The notes below the pieces were generated by a model. The model saw nothing but the letters and a program-made list of their open reading frames with translations, was not told the origin of the DNA and made no database searches. The translations under genes and the position numbers were made by a program. A DNA stretch of 64,000 bases from Voacanga thouarsii. Its lineage: Eukaryota > Streptophyta > Magnoliopsida > Gentianales > Apocynaceae. Shown in pieces: positions 1 through 11,497 of the stretch. The stretch spans positions 9,114,001-9,178,000 of the forward strand of contig JANUWF010001783.1 in assembly GCA_026120185.1 (NCBI GenBank), read 5' to 3'. How positions within the stretch are numbered: the stretch's first letter is position 1; each line of letters starts with the position of its first letter.

Positions 1-300
1 ATATCCATTAGTGAATTTCCTTTCATCTTTATCCGCTTGAAAGTCTGAGTTAGTATAATCAATAGGAATTAAATCATCAACTCTGTAAACAAGTATATAA
101 TCCCTCATTCCCTTCAAATACTTGAGTATATGCTTTACAACTTACCAGTATTTTTCTCCTAGGTTTGACTGATACTCGCTAACCATGCCTACTGCAAAAC
201 AGATATCTGACCTTGTCAAAGCATGGTATCCATGAGACTTTCCACTGTCGAGGCATAGGGAATTCTTCTCATTCTTTTCTTTTCTTCCTGTGTCTTAAGA
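1..300 (-). pseudogene. copia RNase H region of element A (partial)
   Basis: Minus-strand translation gives the RNase H-side sequence of plant copia elements, including a segment like YLKGMRDYILVYR and a following DYTNSDFQADKDERK segment, where intact copies read GYTDSDF. Internal stops interrupt it and the window edge cuts off the rest. It corresponds to 19723-20267 of element B. Non-functional. Confidence 0.75.
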
Positions 301-399
301 TATTGTTTAGAAGATAAGGTCAATCCGTGCCTAAAGGGTATGATTGCCCCTTTACATTCATCCATGCTAAACCTAGCTAATATCTTTTTAATATAAGCA

Positions 400-1160
400 A
401 ATTGGAATAAGTCTAACGTTCTTTACTTCCAATCTCTAAAAAGCTTTATACCAAGAATATAACTAGTTTTTCCTATATCATTCATGCTAAATTGACTTGA
501 TAGCCAGACCTTTATAGATGACATCATTTCCAATGAGTACAATGTCATTTACATAAAGTACCATAAAAGATACGTTATTCCCATCTGCCTTCCTATACAC
601 GCATAGTTTATTCACGTTTTGTATGAAATTATAAGACTTAACAGTCTCATCAAAACGTATGTTCCATGCATATGATGCTTTCTTAAGTTCATAAATGAAC
701 TTCTTAAACTTACAGGTCATATATTCTTGGCCTTTAACAATAAAGCCTTTAGGCTGGGTCATGTAGATGTCTTCACTAAGATAGTCATTAAGAAAAGTTA
801 TCTTGACATCTATTTGTGATATTTCGTAGTCATAATGACATGTGATGGTGAAGAGAATGTGAATGGACTTAAGTATAGCAACAAATGAAAAGGTATCCTC
901 ATAATCAATCTTTTTTTTTTTTGAGTATAACCTTTTGCAACCAATCTTACTTTATAGGTTTTCACTTTTCTATCTACACTTCTCTTTCTCTTGTATACCC
1001 ATTTACACTCAATGAGTTTAATTCCTTGAATTGCAGTGACAAGATCCCATACCTAATTGAGATACTAAACTCAATCTTGTCATCCATTGCCATTTACCAT
1101 TTATCTGCATCGATATCAGCAATAGCCTCATCGTATCTAGCGGGATCTTATTCCTGATGG
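400..1160 (-). pseudogene. copia reverse transcriptase of element A, broken
   Basis: The minus-strand frames together give a copia reverse transcriptase: KWVYKRKR and RLVAKGYTQK near 1000-920, then the DVK.TFLN segment, an EDIYMTQPKGF segment (about 790-730), and the catalytic region around 560. The catalytic motif reads YVND rather than YVDD, so the second metal-binding Asp has become Asn. Frameshifts, one at a poly-A run near 910-920, break the frame. The downstream copy in element B keeps the DD pair. A dead enzyme. Confidence 0.8.
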
Positions 1161-1561
1161 TCAGAAACTACCTCAAAGACTTCTCCAATCCATCTTTCAG
1201 GAACCCTAGATATTCTCTCACTACGATATGGCTCAATTTGTATAGGAATATTTGGTTGTGCCTTTTTAAGCTCCTCAATTGGGGTACTAGAAGTTGAAGT
1301 GTCATTTAACTTCTCTTCTAATTCCACCTTACTCGAAACTTTGGTGGATACACTTTGTTCATCCTCCAAGTATCTAGCATGAGTACTAATAAGTACCTTT
1401 TGCTCTTGGGGAAGATAAAAGTATCCACCTTTTGTTCCTTTTGGATACCCCACAAAGTAGCATAATTCCGATATTGGATCTAACTTACTTCCCTTAATCA
1501 CTACATAAGTTGGACAACCCCATACCTCGGATGATTCATACTGGGCTTGCATCCAGTACAC
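1148..1561 (-). pseudogene. copia integrase C-terminal / connecting region of element A
   Basis: A 137-codon minus-strand open frame contains EVWGCPTYV, then SELCYFVGYPKGTKGGYFY, then EPYRSERISRVPERW, the usual copia segment between integrase core and reverse transcriptase. The same segment is at 18485-18901 in element B. Ends of the frame are set by decay, not by true start or stop codons. Confidence 0.75.
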
Positions 1562-2140
1562 ATCTCATAGGGTGTCATAGGTACTGATTTAGAAAGTACC
1601 AAGTTTAGAATATATGTCACTGTTTCCAAAGCATATCCCCAAAAAAGAAATAGGAAGAGTTGCATAACTCATCATGCTTCTGACCATTTCCATTAACGTT
1701 CTATTTCTTCTTTCAACTACTCCATTCTGCTAGGAAGTCTCAGGTGCAGTTAGCCGAGATACTATATCCCGATGTGCCAAGTAGTCCTTGAATTCACCAA
1801 GGAAATACTCTTCACCACAATTCAATCTTAGCTTTTTAATTAGCTTATCTGTTTGACGCTCTACCTCAGCCTTAAACTCCTTGAATTTATCAACGGTGTT
1901 AGACTTGCGCCTCATCAAGTAAACATAACTAAAACGCGTATGATCATCTGTGAATCTGATAAAGTATTCGTAACCTCCTCTAGCAGGTGTAGATATAGGA
2001 CCATAAACATCAGTATGAACTAACTCTAATATTTCCTTAGCCCTTTCCACCTTTTGAGTAGAGGATCGTTTGGCCATTTTTTTCATAAGATAAGATTCAC
2101 ACTGAAGCCATTCTTCCAATTTCAATGAGTCTAATGACCC
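1562..2140 (-). pseudogene. copia integrase core of element A
   Basis: The minus strand encodes ELVHTDVYGP, TFDDHTR-type sequence (here RFTDDHTRFSYVYLM) and the following RT..LRLNCGEEY segment. HTD holds the first catalytic Asp and FTDD the second. The region encoding the third residue (the NGVAER-type segment, 1680-1730) is in another frame. The element B equivalent is 17900-18330. This enzyme would insert the cDNA; here it is broken. Confidence 0.8.
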
Positions 2141-2143
2141 ATT

Positions 2144-2520
2144 TTAGATTAACCTTTGAGTTCGATTATGATTTATATGCCCCAATATTAAGTGCCATAA
2201 ATATGAGTTATTTGATATAGCATTTTTCTTCTCATTATTGTGTTCTGTCTGAGTATTATTTATTTGATGACTAATAGGATTAACATGAAAAAGATTACCA
2301 TACATGTTTCCAAAATAAATAAATTTTCCATCTCTACTGTTTGAAATACCAAAATGAAAAGAAATAGAATATCTTTGATTAATTAATCTTGAAATTGAAA
2401 TCAAATTCTGTTTAAAAGTAAAAACATATAGAATATCTTTTAAAACTAAAATCCTATTATAATCAAATAAAAGTTCCAAATCTCCCAATGTTTCAGACTA
2501 TACTTGTGCTCTGTTGCTTA
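2144..2520 (-). pseudogene. copia protease-end and GAG-pre-integrase region of element A
   Basis: The minus-strand frame contains LKDILYVFTFKQNLISISRLI, followed by a HLILGHINHNR segment, the zinc-binding pre-integrase HLRLGHIN motif of copia elements. The protease active-site segment upstream (about 2500-2640) is degraded and not readable in one frame. The same arrangement is seen at 17370-17890 in element B. Confidence 0.7.
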
Positions 2521-2639
2521 CTCTTAGTCCATGCTCACCTTTACTGAGTCACCTTATCTTGTTAAACCCTTACAAAGAGTTACAGATATGATCAATGGCT
2601 TCGGAATTAACAATCAAGTGGATGACGTTCCAATCATTA

Positions 2640-3555
2640 ATATTGACTCTAAGTAAAGAACAATGCCTAAAGAGGACTTGGCCAAGAAGTCCGGACAATC
2701 TTTCTTAGAGTGTCCCTTCTTGTCACACTTGAAAAATTTGCCCTTGGGCTTGGCGTCGGGCTTGGACGGAATGGGTTTAGACCCGTTAGGTTAGGTCCCT
2801 GTATTATTCTAGGCCTTTTTCTTCTTGAACTTCCTGGACTGTGTCCTAATTCTAGAAGAAGAATCAAAACGAGTAACCAAAACTTTTGACGCAAGCTTCA
2901 TGATTTTCTTAGCAGCCTGGAGTTCTTTTATTAACTCAAACAAAAACATACTCAAATTATTCATGTTATAGTTTTACTTGAACTGAGAATATGAATTTGA
3001 CAAAGTTTCAAGAATTATATCAATTTGGCTCTTGAAATCGATTGTTGCCCCTCGGACCTCGGCTTCCTCAAAATGAGCAATCATCTTGAGCATATACTCG
3101 CGAACCAATGCCCTCTCAGCAATCCTAGAATTCATGATTGTCCTAAGAGCTTCTTACCTTGCAAGCCAACTCTTGTCAGCAAATACGGTGCGCAACGATA
3201 CATCGATATCGTACATAATAGGCATGTTCTCGTATTTAGACTGAAGATCACTAGACATAGAAACCAACACATAGCATCTAACCATCTCATTAGCTTTCCT
3301 CAATGCTTTCTCAGCCTCACGATCTTATTCCGTGGAATCTTCCACAATTTTAGGATATGGGTCGGTCAAAACATACTTGTACTTTTCCGCAGTGAGCACT
3401 ATGTTCAGATTCCTTTTCCAATCCACATAATTAAGTCTAGTTAACTTATTCTCCTTGAGCATAACAGATAAAGAATTGAAACCAGACATTTCTGTTGATT
3501 GGAAAAAAACTTCATTCAAAAAATGTTTGTTTTGAAAAATATATAAGAAATGCAC
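2640..3555 (-). pseudogene. copia gag of element A
   Basis: The start of gag is readable at 3325-3490: MSGFNSLSVMLKENKLTRLNYVDWKRNLN, then LTAEKYKYVLTDPYP. This aligns with the element B gag start (16525). Near 2690-2740 a nucleocapsid-like knuckle reads KCDKKGHSKKDCPDF, lacking the first Cys of CX2CX4HX4C. The middle is split over frames. Gag would form the particle that packages element RNA. Confidence 0.75.
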
Positions 3556-4258
3556 ACTTAAAACATCATATTATATCCAAGATATGGTTAATCCATTAAA
3601 ACCATTATCAAATATATGAAAATTTTGGCTCTTAGAAACATTGACAGAGCCTCTAGGAATGTTAACAATTTTCTAAGTTATGTATATAACCATCACAAAT
3701 TAAACTTTCTTAATAGATAATGATCTAGGGATACTTTCATCAACAGGATGGCCACTACTCTTACCACTTACGGATAATCTAGTATTAATGTCTCTAACGA
3801 TAGGCTAGCCGACACTAACACATATCCTAGCCATTAATTATAATTCCTCCATTAGTTCTAGATTCTCATAAAAATCCATCCTATAAGAGGTCATTCTTAG
3901 AATGACACAAGGATAACCACAATCTCTAATAGGAATATGTGATAGAAGCCGTGGGGTCGTTAGAACCCCTCTTCCACTTAATCTTTTGATAAAAATGGGG
4001 TTTTAGAAAAAAAAAAACGTTTTCTTAAAATTAATTGATTTTTATTAACTTTAGTGAAATTCTAAAAATCCAACCATTATTCTCTATGTCAAAGATAAAA
4101 CCCATTAAGAGAATAAATTATGAATTTTTATTTCACTATTTAAGTTAAAACCATTTTTTAGGAACTAAATTTAAAATATTTAAATTCAAAATATTCTCAT
4201 GTCAAGGATAAAATTCTTTGGAAGAATAAACCATAATGTGTGTGTGTGTGTAATAGGA
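3556..4258 (-). other. element A leader, gag-proximal half
   Basis: Non-coding. Its reverse complement matches the element B leader upstream of gag (15700-16520): shared stretches include ATCCTTGACAT at the distal end and a CCCACGGCTTC/GAAGCCGTGGG block near 3950 (16057-16078 in B). It ends at the Helitron 5' boundary. Confidence 0.7.
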
Positions 4259-4533
4259 TCTGCGGAAACCTCCTGATATGACACCTGTCACTCTTCTACA
4301 CTGACACCTGGCACTATGAATTTAAAATTTTTTAAGAATTTTTTTTATTAGTGAAGAAATTTTAAGGATTTTTTTTAAATATTAGGTTATCTGATTTCAA
4401 TGAATTCAGATAAAATAGAATTAATTAGATTTATATTAATCCAATGAATTTAGATAAGATAGATAAAATACAATTAATCAGAATTATCTGAATTCAATGA
4501 ATTCAGATTTTTGAGACTTCTTCTCTTATTTAA
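4259..4533. other. Helitron 5' subterminal AT-rich region
   Basis: Non-coding. It contains repeated GAATTCAGAT / ATCTGAATTC words (4380-4510) that recur near the 3' end (6880-7260), as expected of shared subterminal Helitron sequence flanking captured DNA. Confidence 0.5.
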
Positions 4534-5073
4534 GAAGAGATCAAAATCTGTTTGCAAAAGAGTAGCAGCACTTACAGACATACGCTTCCAACTCGAGAAA
4601 ATGAAGATTCAGATGAATCGATCAACAATGAGGATCCTGAAAAGGCTAAGGCACACAAAGGCTCCATATTTGATACCGTTGCTGATTCATCAAGATTTGA
4701 GCCCCATACACCAAAATCGAAAGGCAATCATCATAGGAGGGACTCTTCTTCTTTCTTCACTGTTGATGGGGAAACAATAAGCTCTGAAAAGGCTAAGGCA
4801 CTCAAAGGCTCCATATTTGATACCGCTGCTGATTCACCAAGACCCGAGCCCCATACACCAAAACCGACAGGCAATCATCATATGAGGGACTCTTTTTCTT
4901 TCTTCACTGTTGATGGGGAAATAATAAGCTCAGAAGAGTTAGAACATCTAGAGAATGGTCAATTTGATGATTCATATAGTGATAGAAACCACAGAAGAAT
5001 GAGAGCTTTGTTTCGAAGAGTTGGAGATCTCCTAATGAGAAAAAAGTTTCCAAAAGAAGGAACCATCAGTTGA
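4534..5073 (+). pseudogene. captured 3' exon fragment of an unrecognised gene
   Basis: An open frame runs from 4534 to the TGA at 5071-5073 with no ATG near its start, so it looks like a 3' exon with its natural stop. The product is hydrophilic, rich in Ser, Asp, Glu and His. It contains two near-identical units of about 49 residues, each including KGSIFDT.ADS, EPHTPK and FFTVDGE, and ends in a basic RNHRRMRALFRRVGDLLMRKK tail. I do not recognise the family. It lies convergent to the kinase exon at 5539-5767 and was presumably picked up separately. The internal duplication could predate or follow capture. Confidence 0.55.
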
Positions 5074-5538
5074 TCAATAGGCTCTTTCTAAGATTACTTC
5101 AGGTTTAGTAGTAAAATTGTTTTTGTGATTATGCTTCATTTACCAAACAAAGCAGGTTAAAATGCTCATATCAATCATATACATTTAAATGCTTTACCTA
5201 CAGGAAAATAGAGACAGAAACAGCATTCAGTCTAACACCAATAACCAAAAGTAAACTAAGCATGGAGATCAACTCAAGCACATAAGCTGCACAGATAATT
5301 CTGCTGACCATCCAAACAAGGAAAAATAAATAAACGAAAGGGGAAGAAGAAAGATTAGACTACTGCTATCTATAAACAAAGAAAAGATCCCGAAAATCAA
5401 AGCCAGCAATTGAAGCCCACCAGTAAGTGAAAGAAGACCACTATAAATATCATTAGATCTAAATACCATCCGTAAGTTCGGTTTTCACATAGTCACAAAA
5501 TATAACATTGAAATTTTCGTTAATTAAAAACGACATAC

Positions 5539-5767
5539 CAGTATTGGGATCAATGACGTGAAGAGCAATGACTCGATCTCCAGACTGCGCAATCTTAACC
5601 AATGCCCAAATAAGCAACTCTCTGCTTCGAGAATCCAACTTTACTCTAACCACAACCACCGCTCCACGACCAAAAAATTCTCCTCCTCCTCTGTCACCGT
5701 TGATGGCGAGGCCACTATCCCAACTAAAATCACTAAAATCACAAGTACAGTTCCCCATCAGTTTCAT
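5539..5767 (-). pseudogene. captured first exon of a USP-domain receptor-like kinase
   Basis: On the minus strand an ATG at 5767-5765 opens a frame with a Gly-rich stretch followed by VKLDSRSRELLIWALVKIAQ and GDRVIALHVIDPNT. This is the start of the adenine nucleotide alpha hydrolase-like (universal stress protein) domain at the N-terminus of plant receptor-like cytoplasmic kinases. A consensus donor (G/GTATGT) ends the exon at 5539 in phase 1. No later exon follows; 5090-5538 reads as intron and 3' flank. The 5' flank (5768-about 6050) is probably captured UTR or promoter. A first-exon capture, not a working gene. Confidence 0.7.
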
Positions 5768-7300
5768 CGCGTAATGAGGATTGATCCAGCAATCAACGAC
5801 ACCATTTCCAAAGCTTCCCCTCCCTCTCCGCGCTCAATGCCTATAGTTTTTTTTCCACTGTCTCTATCTCCCTCTCCTCTCCCTCGGGGTCTCAATGTTT
5901 TGCGGGCTGCTATGTGAATTATTCCATGTTGTCGTTTTACTCTGGGATAAAGTAATGTGGAAATGATGATTTTTTTGGGAAGATGAATAATTATAAATGG
6001 GGATTAATGATTGGGTGCTATGCGGACTACAGAGCCTCTCTATGAATGACCAATCGACGCCTTTGCTCGGCTGTGACTTACGGATGTGACGTCAATTTCA
6101 TTTGGTTGGTTTTTTTCGTTTTTTTTTTAATGCCTTTTCAGTAGAAAATGGTGGAAAACCAATCTAATTTTCATTTTCTTATATATACATAAGGTCTGGA
6201 ATTTCAAGAATTTTGTCAAAAATAGTAAAAAGTCCTCACATGTTTATACTTAAAATCTTTTACACATAGAACAAAATCATTAAAAATAAATAATTATATG
6301 GTAACTCAAATAATTAATAGACCTCTTATTAAATAATAAGTTAAAATTAAGTTAACGTATATGTACTCTAATATATTAAAAAGTTAATGGAAATTAAATA
6401 ACACAATAAACTATGTAAAACTAATAGGGTTTTGATAAAACTCAAAATTGCTACTATACCCCTTTTTTTTTAGTTTTGAAAATTTAAAGACCTAATTTTC
6501 TAAATGAAAATCTGAAAAGAAAATTAACTAACTACTCAATGAATAATTTATAAAATATATCTTGGAATTATCAATTGTCAAAGGAAAAATAAAGAGGTAT
6601 AAGTTTCAATGCATTTAAGTAGTAATTTAAATTTAGAAGTATAAAATAATTTATATCTTTATACATAAGTTTTATTATTTTATAAATTTTATATACAATA
6701 TTTTATATTAAAACTTTTATGTTTCGGAACGTACGGAAGGAACCTACTCCTTAACGAATTTTAATTTTTAAAATTGACGAATTGTGTTCCTGTCCCCATA
6801 CCGCGTACCGGAACGAACAGCGAATCTGATAACTATGATCAGGTGCTGCATTACCTTCATTTCAATTTAAATGGATTCTTTGAATCCAGGTAATCTGAAC
6901 ATTTCCTAAAAAAAAAAAAAAACACATTCATTTAAATTGAATTCAGATAATCAATGAATCTAAAATACTCTTGATATTTCCTTAAAAAAAAAAAAATACA
7001 TTCATTTGATTTATTTGAATTCATTGAACTAATCATTATGCTAGCTTTTTTGCACTTTCTAGAATTATATTCTTTTTAATCTCTCATTTTTCATCTTTTT
7101 GGGAACTCCAAAAGTATTATTCTATATTTATTCATTTCATCCCTCAAAAAAATTGAAGACTTTTTTTTTTTAATATCATTGTTATTTGAATTGATTTTTT
7201 TTAAAATTAGAGTTATCTGAATTTTTAATTCTTTTAAATATTAAAGTTATTTTTTATCTGAATTGTTTTTAAACGCAAAAAATTAAGAAAATTATTGAAA
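5768..7300. other. Helitron right half: captured 5' flank and AT-rich filler
   Basis: 5768-6130 is relatively GC-rich and may be the 5' UTR and promoter of the captured kinase exon. 6130-6840 is AT-rich with nothing recognised. 6840-7300 holds GAATTCAGATAATC-type repeats matching the left subterminal region. Confidence 0.4.
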
Positions 7301-7332
7301 CTATTCCGTGCAACGCACCAGCAGCAACCTAG

Positions 7333-8099
7333 TTTATTTTAAATTCCATAGTTCCATTTTAAAAACGTTTTCCTTTAATTGTTTTATCTAGAGAAAAAAT
7401 TAATTTTTAAAAATCTTTGTGCATTTGATCACAAAATTAAATAAAATAGCCACGCTGCAAGAAATAAACTTTTTACACACTATTTCTAACCTTTAATTCT
7501 TATTTGACCAAATAATGGATTAAACATCATAATAATAAAATTAAAATGATATTGTTTAATCCTAAAGTGGTTCCGCTTTTACTAAACATTTTTCATGCAA
7601 AATTATTTATCATCATAAATAAACCATTGTAAGAAAAATAATCTCGTGTGATATGCGCCCCAAAAGAAAAAAGAAAATTACAAGGAAAAATTAAATGGAA
7701 AAACTTAGAAGCTCAAATAGCACGAACCATGATCGAATTGCCCAAGAAAAACCGCTCCTTGCTTGCTCCAAAATCATTAACCATTTTCTCTTTTTTTTTT
7801 TCTTTCTTGGAGTCTCGATGTTGCTCAGAAACCAATATTATTACAAAAATTCCAATAGATGAATTTAAATATAATATCAATCACTTATGCCTTTTAAAAC
7901 AAGGTGTACACGAATTCTACAAAAAACGAAAAATAATAAATACAAGTGCCTTTGTCTCCACACGCGATATGTACATAACATCAACCTATATCAAAAACCA
8001 CGAGAGATCTATACAATCACAAAGATTGAATTTTTTAATTAGTAAAGGAATCACCTTTCTGGTTATTAACCCTAAGTATGTTTCTAGATTATAACCATG
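7333..8099 (-). other. element A leader, LTR-proximal half
   Basis: Non-coding leader between the primer site and the Helitron. In reverse complement it shares TTTGCATGAAAAAT and ATTAAACAATATCATT in the same order with the element B leader (15420-15470). The 149-codon open frame on the plus strand here has no recognisable content. Confidence 0.6.
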
Positions 8100-8111
8100 A
8101 CTCTGATACTA
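8100..8111 (-). promoter_or_regulatory. primer binding site of element A (tRNA-Met type)
   Basis: The reverse complement reads TAGTATCAGAGT, one mismatch from the usual plant copia initiator-tRNA-Met site TGGTATCAGAGT. It lies two bases from the LTR edge, as expected. Confidence 0.75.
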
Positions 8112-8113
8112 CT

Positions 8114-10243
8114 TGAAAGGATCGCGGGAAAAAAATCGGAGTAGAAAATAGCAAATAAAAATTTTTCTCAAGCCAAAGTCTAAAAAAATTACCTTTTGGT
8201 CACCGAAGGCTTTGAATTTGACGGAGCACTTTGGTTTGTCATGAGTACTTGTTTCACAGGAATACCAGCTAAATATCGATTCTTTCGCATCAAATACAGG
8301 CACAAAAATTACTATCTTTTAATCTTCAAAAGTATTCTTGAACCCCTATAGACTATCTACTGGTGAAAGTAGAATAATATGTGAAAAAATATTTTTTTTG
8401 AAGAATATTGAGAGAGCTATTATTTCAAAAGACAAAAATAAAAAATAAAAAAAAAAGGAAAACGGCAGCCAAGGAATAACTAAAACCGAAAGCAATGTTT
8501 TTTTTTCTTCTCAATGCTAAAATCGTGAAAAGTTACAATTCACGTAAAAAATAGCATCAGACCAAAAACAAGACAAATCTAGCTCCCTATTCTTTTTGGC
8601 TTCCTTTTTCCTTTTTTTCTTTTAAAAAAGCTAAAAGAAAAATCAAAGAAAAAACCGGTGGTCTCAAGTAAAAAATCCGAAAGCTATATCAAAATAGCTT
8701 CCAACGTTAATTGGAATTCAACGTTAATTGGGTCCAAAAATAAACAGCTACCAATTCTTTCTTGTTTCCAATTTCACTTTTCCACCGCCACCTAATTTTT
8801 TCCTTTTTTTTTTCTTGTTTTCTTTTTTCATTGTTTCCTTTTCTTTTCTTTGTGATGGCTAATCTTTTCTTTTCAAAATAACAAAAGTCATCACTTACAA
8901 CCCTAGTGAGCTAGGGTTTTTTTTTTCTTCTTAATTAGCCCAAGACCAATTAACTATCTCCTTGATTAATTAATTAATCTACTAGGGTCCAATAAAAAAT
9001 TACTCAAGATAATTAATTAATAAACTAATTTAATTAAATTAGTCCAAAGCTAGTTAAATAGCTACCTTATTAATTAATTAATCCACTTGGACCTAATACA
9101 AAATTACTTAAAATAATTAATTAATAAAATAATTTAATTTAATTACCCCAATAAATTATTCTAACTCAAACAAATAATTAATTGAACTCCTAGAACAATT
9201 CTTCTGTTATTAATTCACCTAATAAGCCCATACAGTAAATAAATTTACTTTGGTTACTTGAGTTACTCTGAGGACCAAAAGACATTATTCTTAGCCACTA
9301 GAATGACCAAAATACCTTTTTTAATAATAGCCGTATTTTATCATTTTAAATATTCTATTTATCACCATATGAAAATATTAACCCCAATAATAATATTGCA
9401 AGCGCAACATCCTCGACCTACAAGTGTAATGACGAAAATATCTCTCTACATAATACCCATCATTGAGATAGGAAAAATGTACTAACACCTTCCTCAATGA
9501 CATCTATCATCCTTTGATAACTAGTCTGATAATTCATGACTTTCAATATGTATCAATTTATTTTCCGAGAGCTACCCAAAAGCACACATACTAAATCACA
9601 TTTCCCAGGGCCCTAATTTATTTAGATTATTCTGAACAATCACAAGGGGGCGATATCTTCACTAAGTGAAGCGTAACAACTTTATTGTATAAATTTGTCT
9701 CAATTAAATAGAATTATACACCCAACATACAAGGTTATTGGCCTTACGTTAAGACCTCATCCATCATACATCAAAGTACACAAGTCCAACTTCATCAGAC
9801 CACTAACTTATACTCAAATTTAAAGGTATTCATCCACGCAGTAGCGGTGATAAACTAATTTTTATTTATTATATTACTTTTATAAAGATTATTATCGTGT
9901 GGTTCAATTTTACGTATTCTAAATATGCTTATACTATTAGTGTGAGTGGACTACTCGCTGGTTTAAGGTAAATCATTCCCCATTTAAAAACTATAGTGTA
10001 ATGATCTAAACCTTAATAAAGTGCCAACTTTATTAATTGATCAAGAACAATTTACTTGTATGTTAGCTGCCCATGATCAATATCTTTCTGTGAAAGCACA
10101 ACCTATTCACATAGATCACTTCCTAACATACTTAGACCTTAATGTGCAAATATATGTAAATAAACAAACATTAACAAATAAAACATTTTATTAATTTTCA
10201 AAATCCTGAAATACATAGTCTATTTTGGGCATACATTCCAATA
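8114..10243 (-). repeat. 5' LTR of copia element A
   Basis: About 2.13 kb. On the minus strand it begins TATTGGAATGTATGCCC (element B LTRs begin TGTTGGAATGTATGCCC) and ends with CA next to the primer site. A conserved block near 9900-10000 (GAGTGGACTACTCGC...) matches 13150-13200 of the element B LTR. Overall similarity to the B LTRs is patchy, so A and B are related but separate lineages. The right edge interrupts a gypsy reverse transcriptase frame. Its partner LTR is outside the window, so the target duplication cannot be checked. Confidence 0.8.
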
Positions 10244-10751
10244 CTAAGAAATAATAAAACTCTTGTCCTGCTAACTTTTCTAATATTTGGTCAATGAATA
10301 GAAGAAGGAAGTGGTCATTTCTTGTAGAGGAATTTAACTGCTTATAATCAATACATACTCTCCCTTCTATGATAGTTCTAGTGGGGATTAATTTATTATT
10401 TTCATTTGGGACTATAGTAAATCCCCCTATCTTAGGAACTACTTGAACAAGACTCACCAATATAGAATTAGATATAAGATAGATAATACCTGTTGCAAGA
10501 ACTTTCAATATCTCAACTTTAACGACCTCTTTTATATTCATGTTAAGACGCTTTTGAGGTTGGACTTTAGGCTTGCAATTCTCTTCTATATTGATTCGGT
10601 GCATGCATATTGCAGGACTAATGTCACGAATATCAGTTGTAGTCCAACCTAATGCTTTCTTATAAGCTCTTAAAACTCTCAACAGCTTCTCCTCTTGCTC
10701 ACCTATCAAAGATGCAGCAATAATCACAAGCAAGTCAGATGTTCCTTCCAA
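10244..10751 (-). pseudogene. gypsy reverse transcriptase N-terminal part (element D)
   Basis: The frame gives MHRINIEENCKPKVQPQ, ending in CIDYKQLNSSTRNDHF then FIDQILEKLAGQEFYYFL. This is the start of a Ty3/gypsy reverse transcriptase up to the point where the catalytic DGYSGYNQ segment should begin. There the LTR of element A takes over; the frame then reads into LTR sequence for 17 more codons. A clean example of insertional disruption. Confidence 0.85.
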
Positions 10752-11200
10752 AAATGCATATTTTAAATAAGATGGAAGAGGTTTGAGATCAAGTTTAGGT
10801 GGCTTCTATATGGATGGCACTAGTCTTTCCAAATTTTTTCTTAACTTTTCATATTGTTGCCTTTTGTATGAAGGATAAGGTGGACTTGCATTGAGGTATA
10901 AAACAACCTCTTTCACTGCTTCATTTGCCTCTCATTTCTTGCATTCTTTCTGCAAACAAAACTCTAGAAGATCATCAAAGAGGTTTACATCTGCCATGTC
11001 TTGAACAATAGAGAAAATAGAATCAATGAAATAACAAGAATCACTTTCTGTAGGATATTTCATACTATTATAAACATTAAAAGTGACATCTTTCTCTTGA
11101 ACTTTAAGGATGACCTTACCTTGTTGAACATCTATCAAGGTTCAATCTGTTGCTAGGAAAGGTCTTCCTAAAATAAAAGGTATCTCCCTATCTTCTTCCA
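10752..11200 (-). pseudogene. gypsy protease-RT linker (element D), decayed
   Basis: Open pieces such as 10932-11138 encode a segment with GKVILKVQEKDVTFNVYNSMKYP, the post-protease stretch of Athila-like elements (compare GRLTLRVGNEENTIQIHKNM in element E). Stops separate it from neighbours. Confidence 0.55.
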
Positions 11201-11203
11201 TAT

Positions 11204-11497
11204 CTATAACAACGAAGTCAGCAAGAAATATAAATTATCCACTTTTACCAACACATCTTCAATTACACCCCAAAGATAAATTAGAGTCATATTTGCTAGT
11301 TGCAAGGATATGTTAGTTGGTTTTACCTCACCAAGACCAAGTTTCTTAAAGATAGATAGGGGCATTAAATTTATACTAGCACCTAAACCACATAATGCCT
11401 TATTTTGAATTGCACTTGCCCTATAATACAAAGAATAGTAAAACTCCCTAGATCTCTCATTTTTGAAGGTAGCTTCCTTTGTAGAACAACAGAGCAC
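11204..11497 (-). pseudogene. gypsy aspartic protease (element D)
   Basis: The minus-strand frame reads ALCGLGASINLMPLSIFKKLG, then PTNISLQLANMT and [16 protein letters not shown]. This is the retropepsin-like protease of Athila-type elements. The active-site segment should read DLGAS; here it is GLGAS, so the catalytic Asp is lost. It overlaps the gag frame at 11383-11497 in a different register, a sign of frameshift. Confidence 0.75.

Larger units (their letters stand above)
4259..7332 (+). mobile_element. non-autonomous Helitron carrying host gene fragments
   Basis: The right end has the Helitron signature: a short hairpin (GTGC, loop AAC, GCAC at 7308-7318) followed ten bases later by terminal CTAG (7329-7332) with T next to it. 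The left end begins TC after an A (4258/4259), fitting insertion between A and T without target duplication. The first 60 bases hold paired TGACACCTG-type motifs seen near plant Helitron 5' ends. Joining 4258 to 7333 restores the copia leader as judged against element B. No RepHel gene is present, so it depends on an autonomous partner. It carries parts of two unrelated genes. Confidence 0.72.
1..10243 (-). mobile_element. Ty1/copia retrotransposon A (minus strand, interrupted by a Helitron)
   Basis: Reading the minus strand from right to left there is an LTR (8114-10243), a tRNA-Met-type primer site, a long leader, then gag, zinc knuckle, integrase, reverse transcriptase and RNase H, in copia order. 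The 3' LTR lies outside the window. The leader is split at 4258/7333 by a Helitron; both halves match the leader of element B, which shows they were once contiguous. The polyprotein is broken by many stops and frameshifts. The element sits inside the reverse transcriptase of gypsy element D. Class and orientation are clear; the family name is not assigned. Confidence 0.88.

Noticed and set aside
3025..3444. 139-codon plus-strand open frame
   Set aside because: Antisense to the copia gag of element A.
5558..5917. Two plus-strand open frames opposite the kinase exon
   Set aside because: The minus strand carries the recognisable USP-domain exon; these are shadows.
7648..8094. 148-codon plus-strand open frame
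   Set aside because: Lies in the copia leader on the wrong strand, Lys-rich and low complexity, no family.
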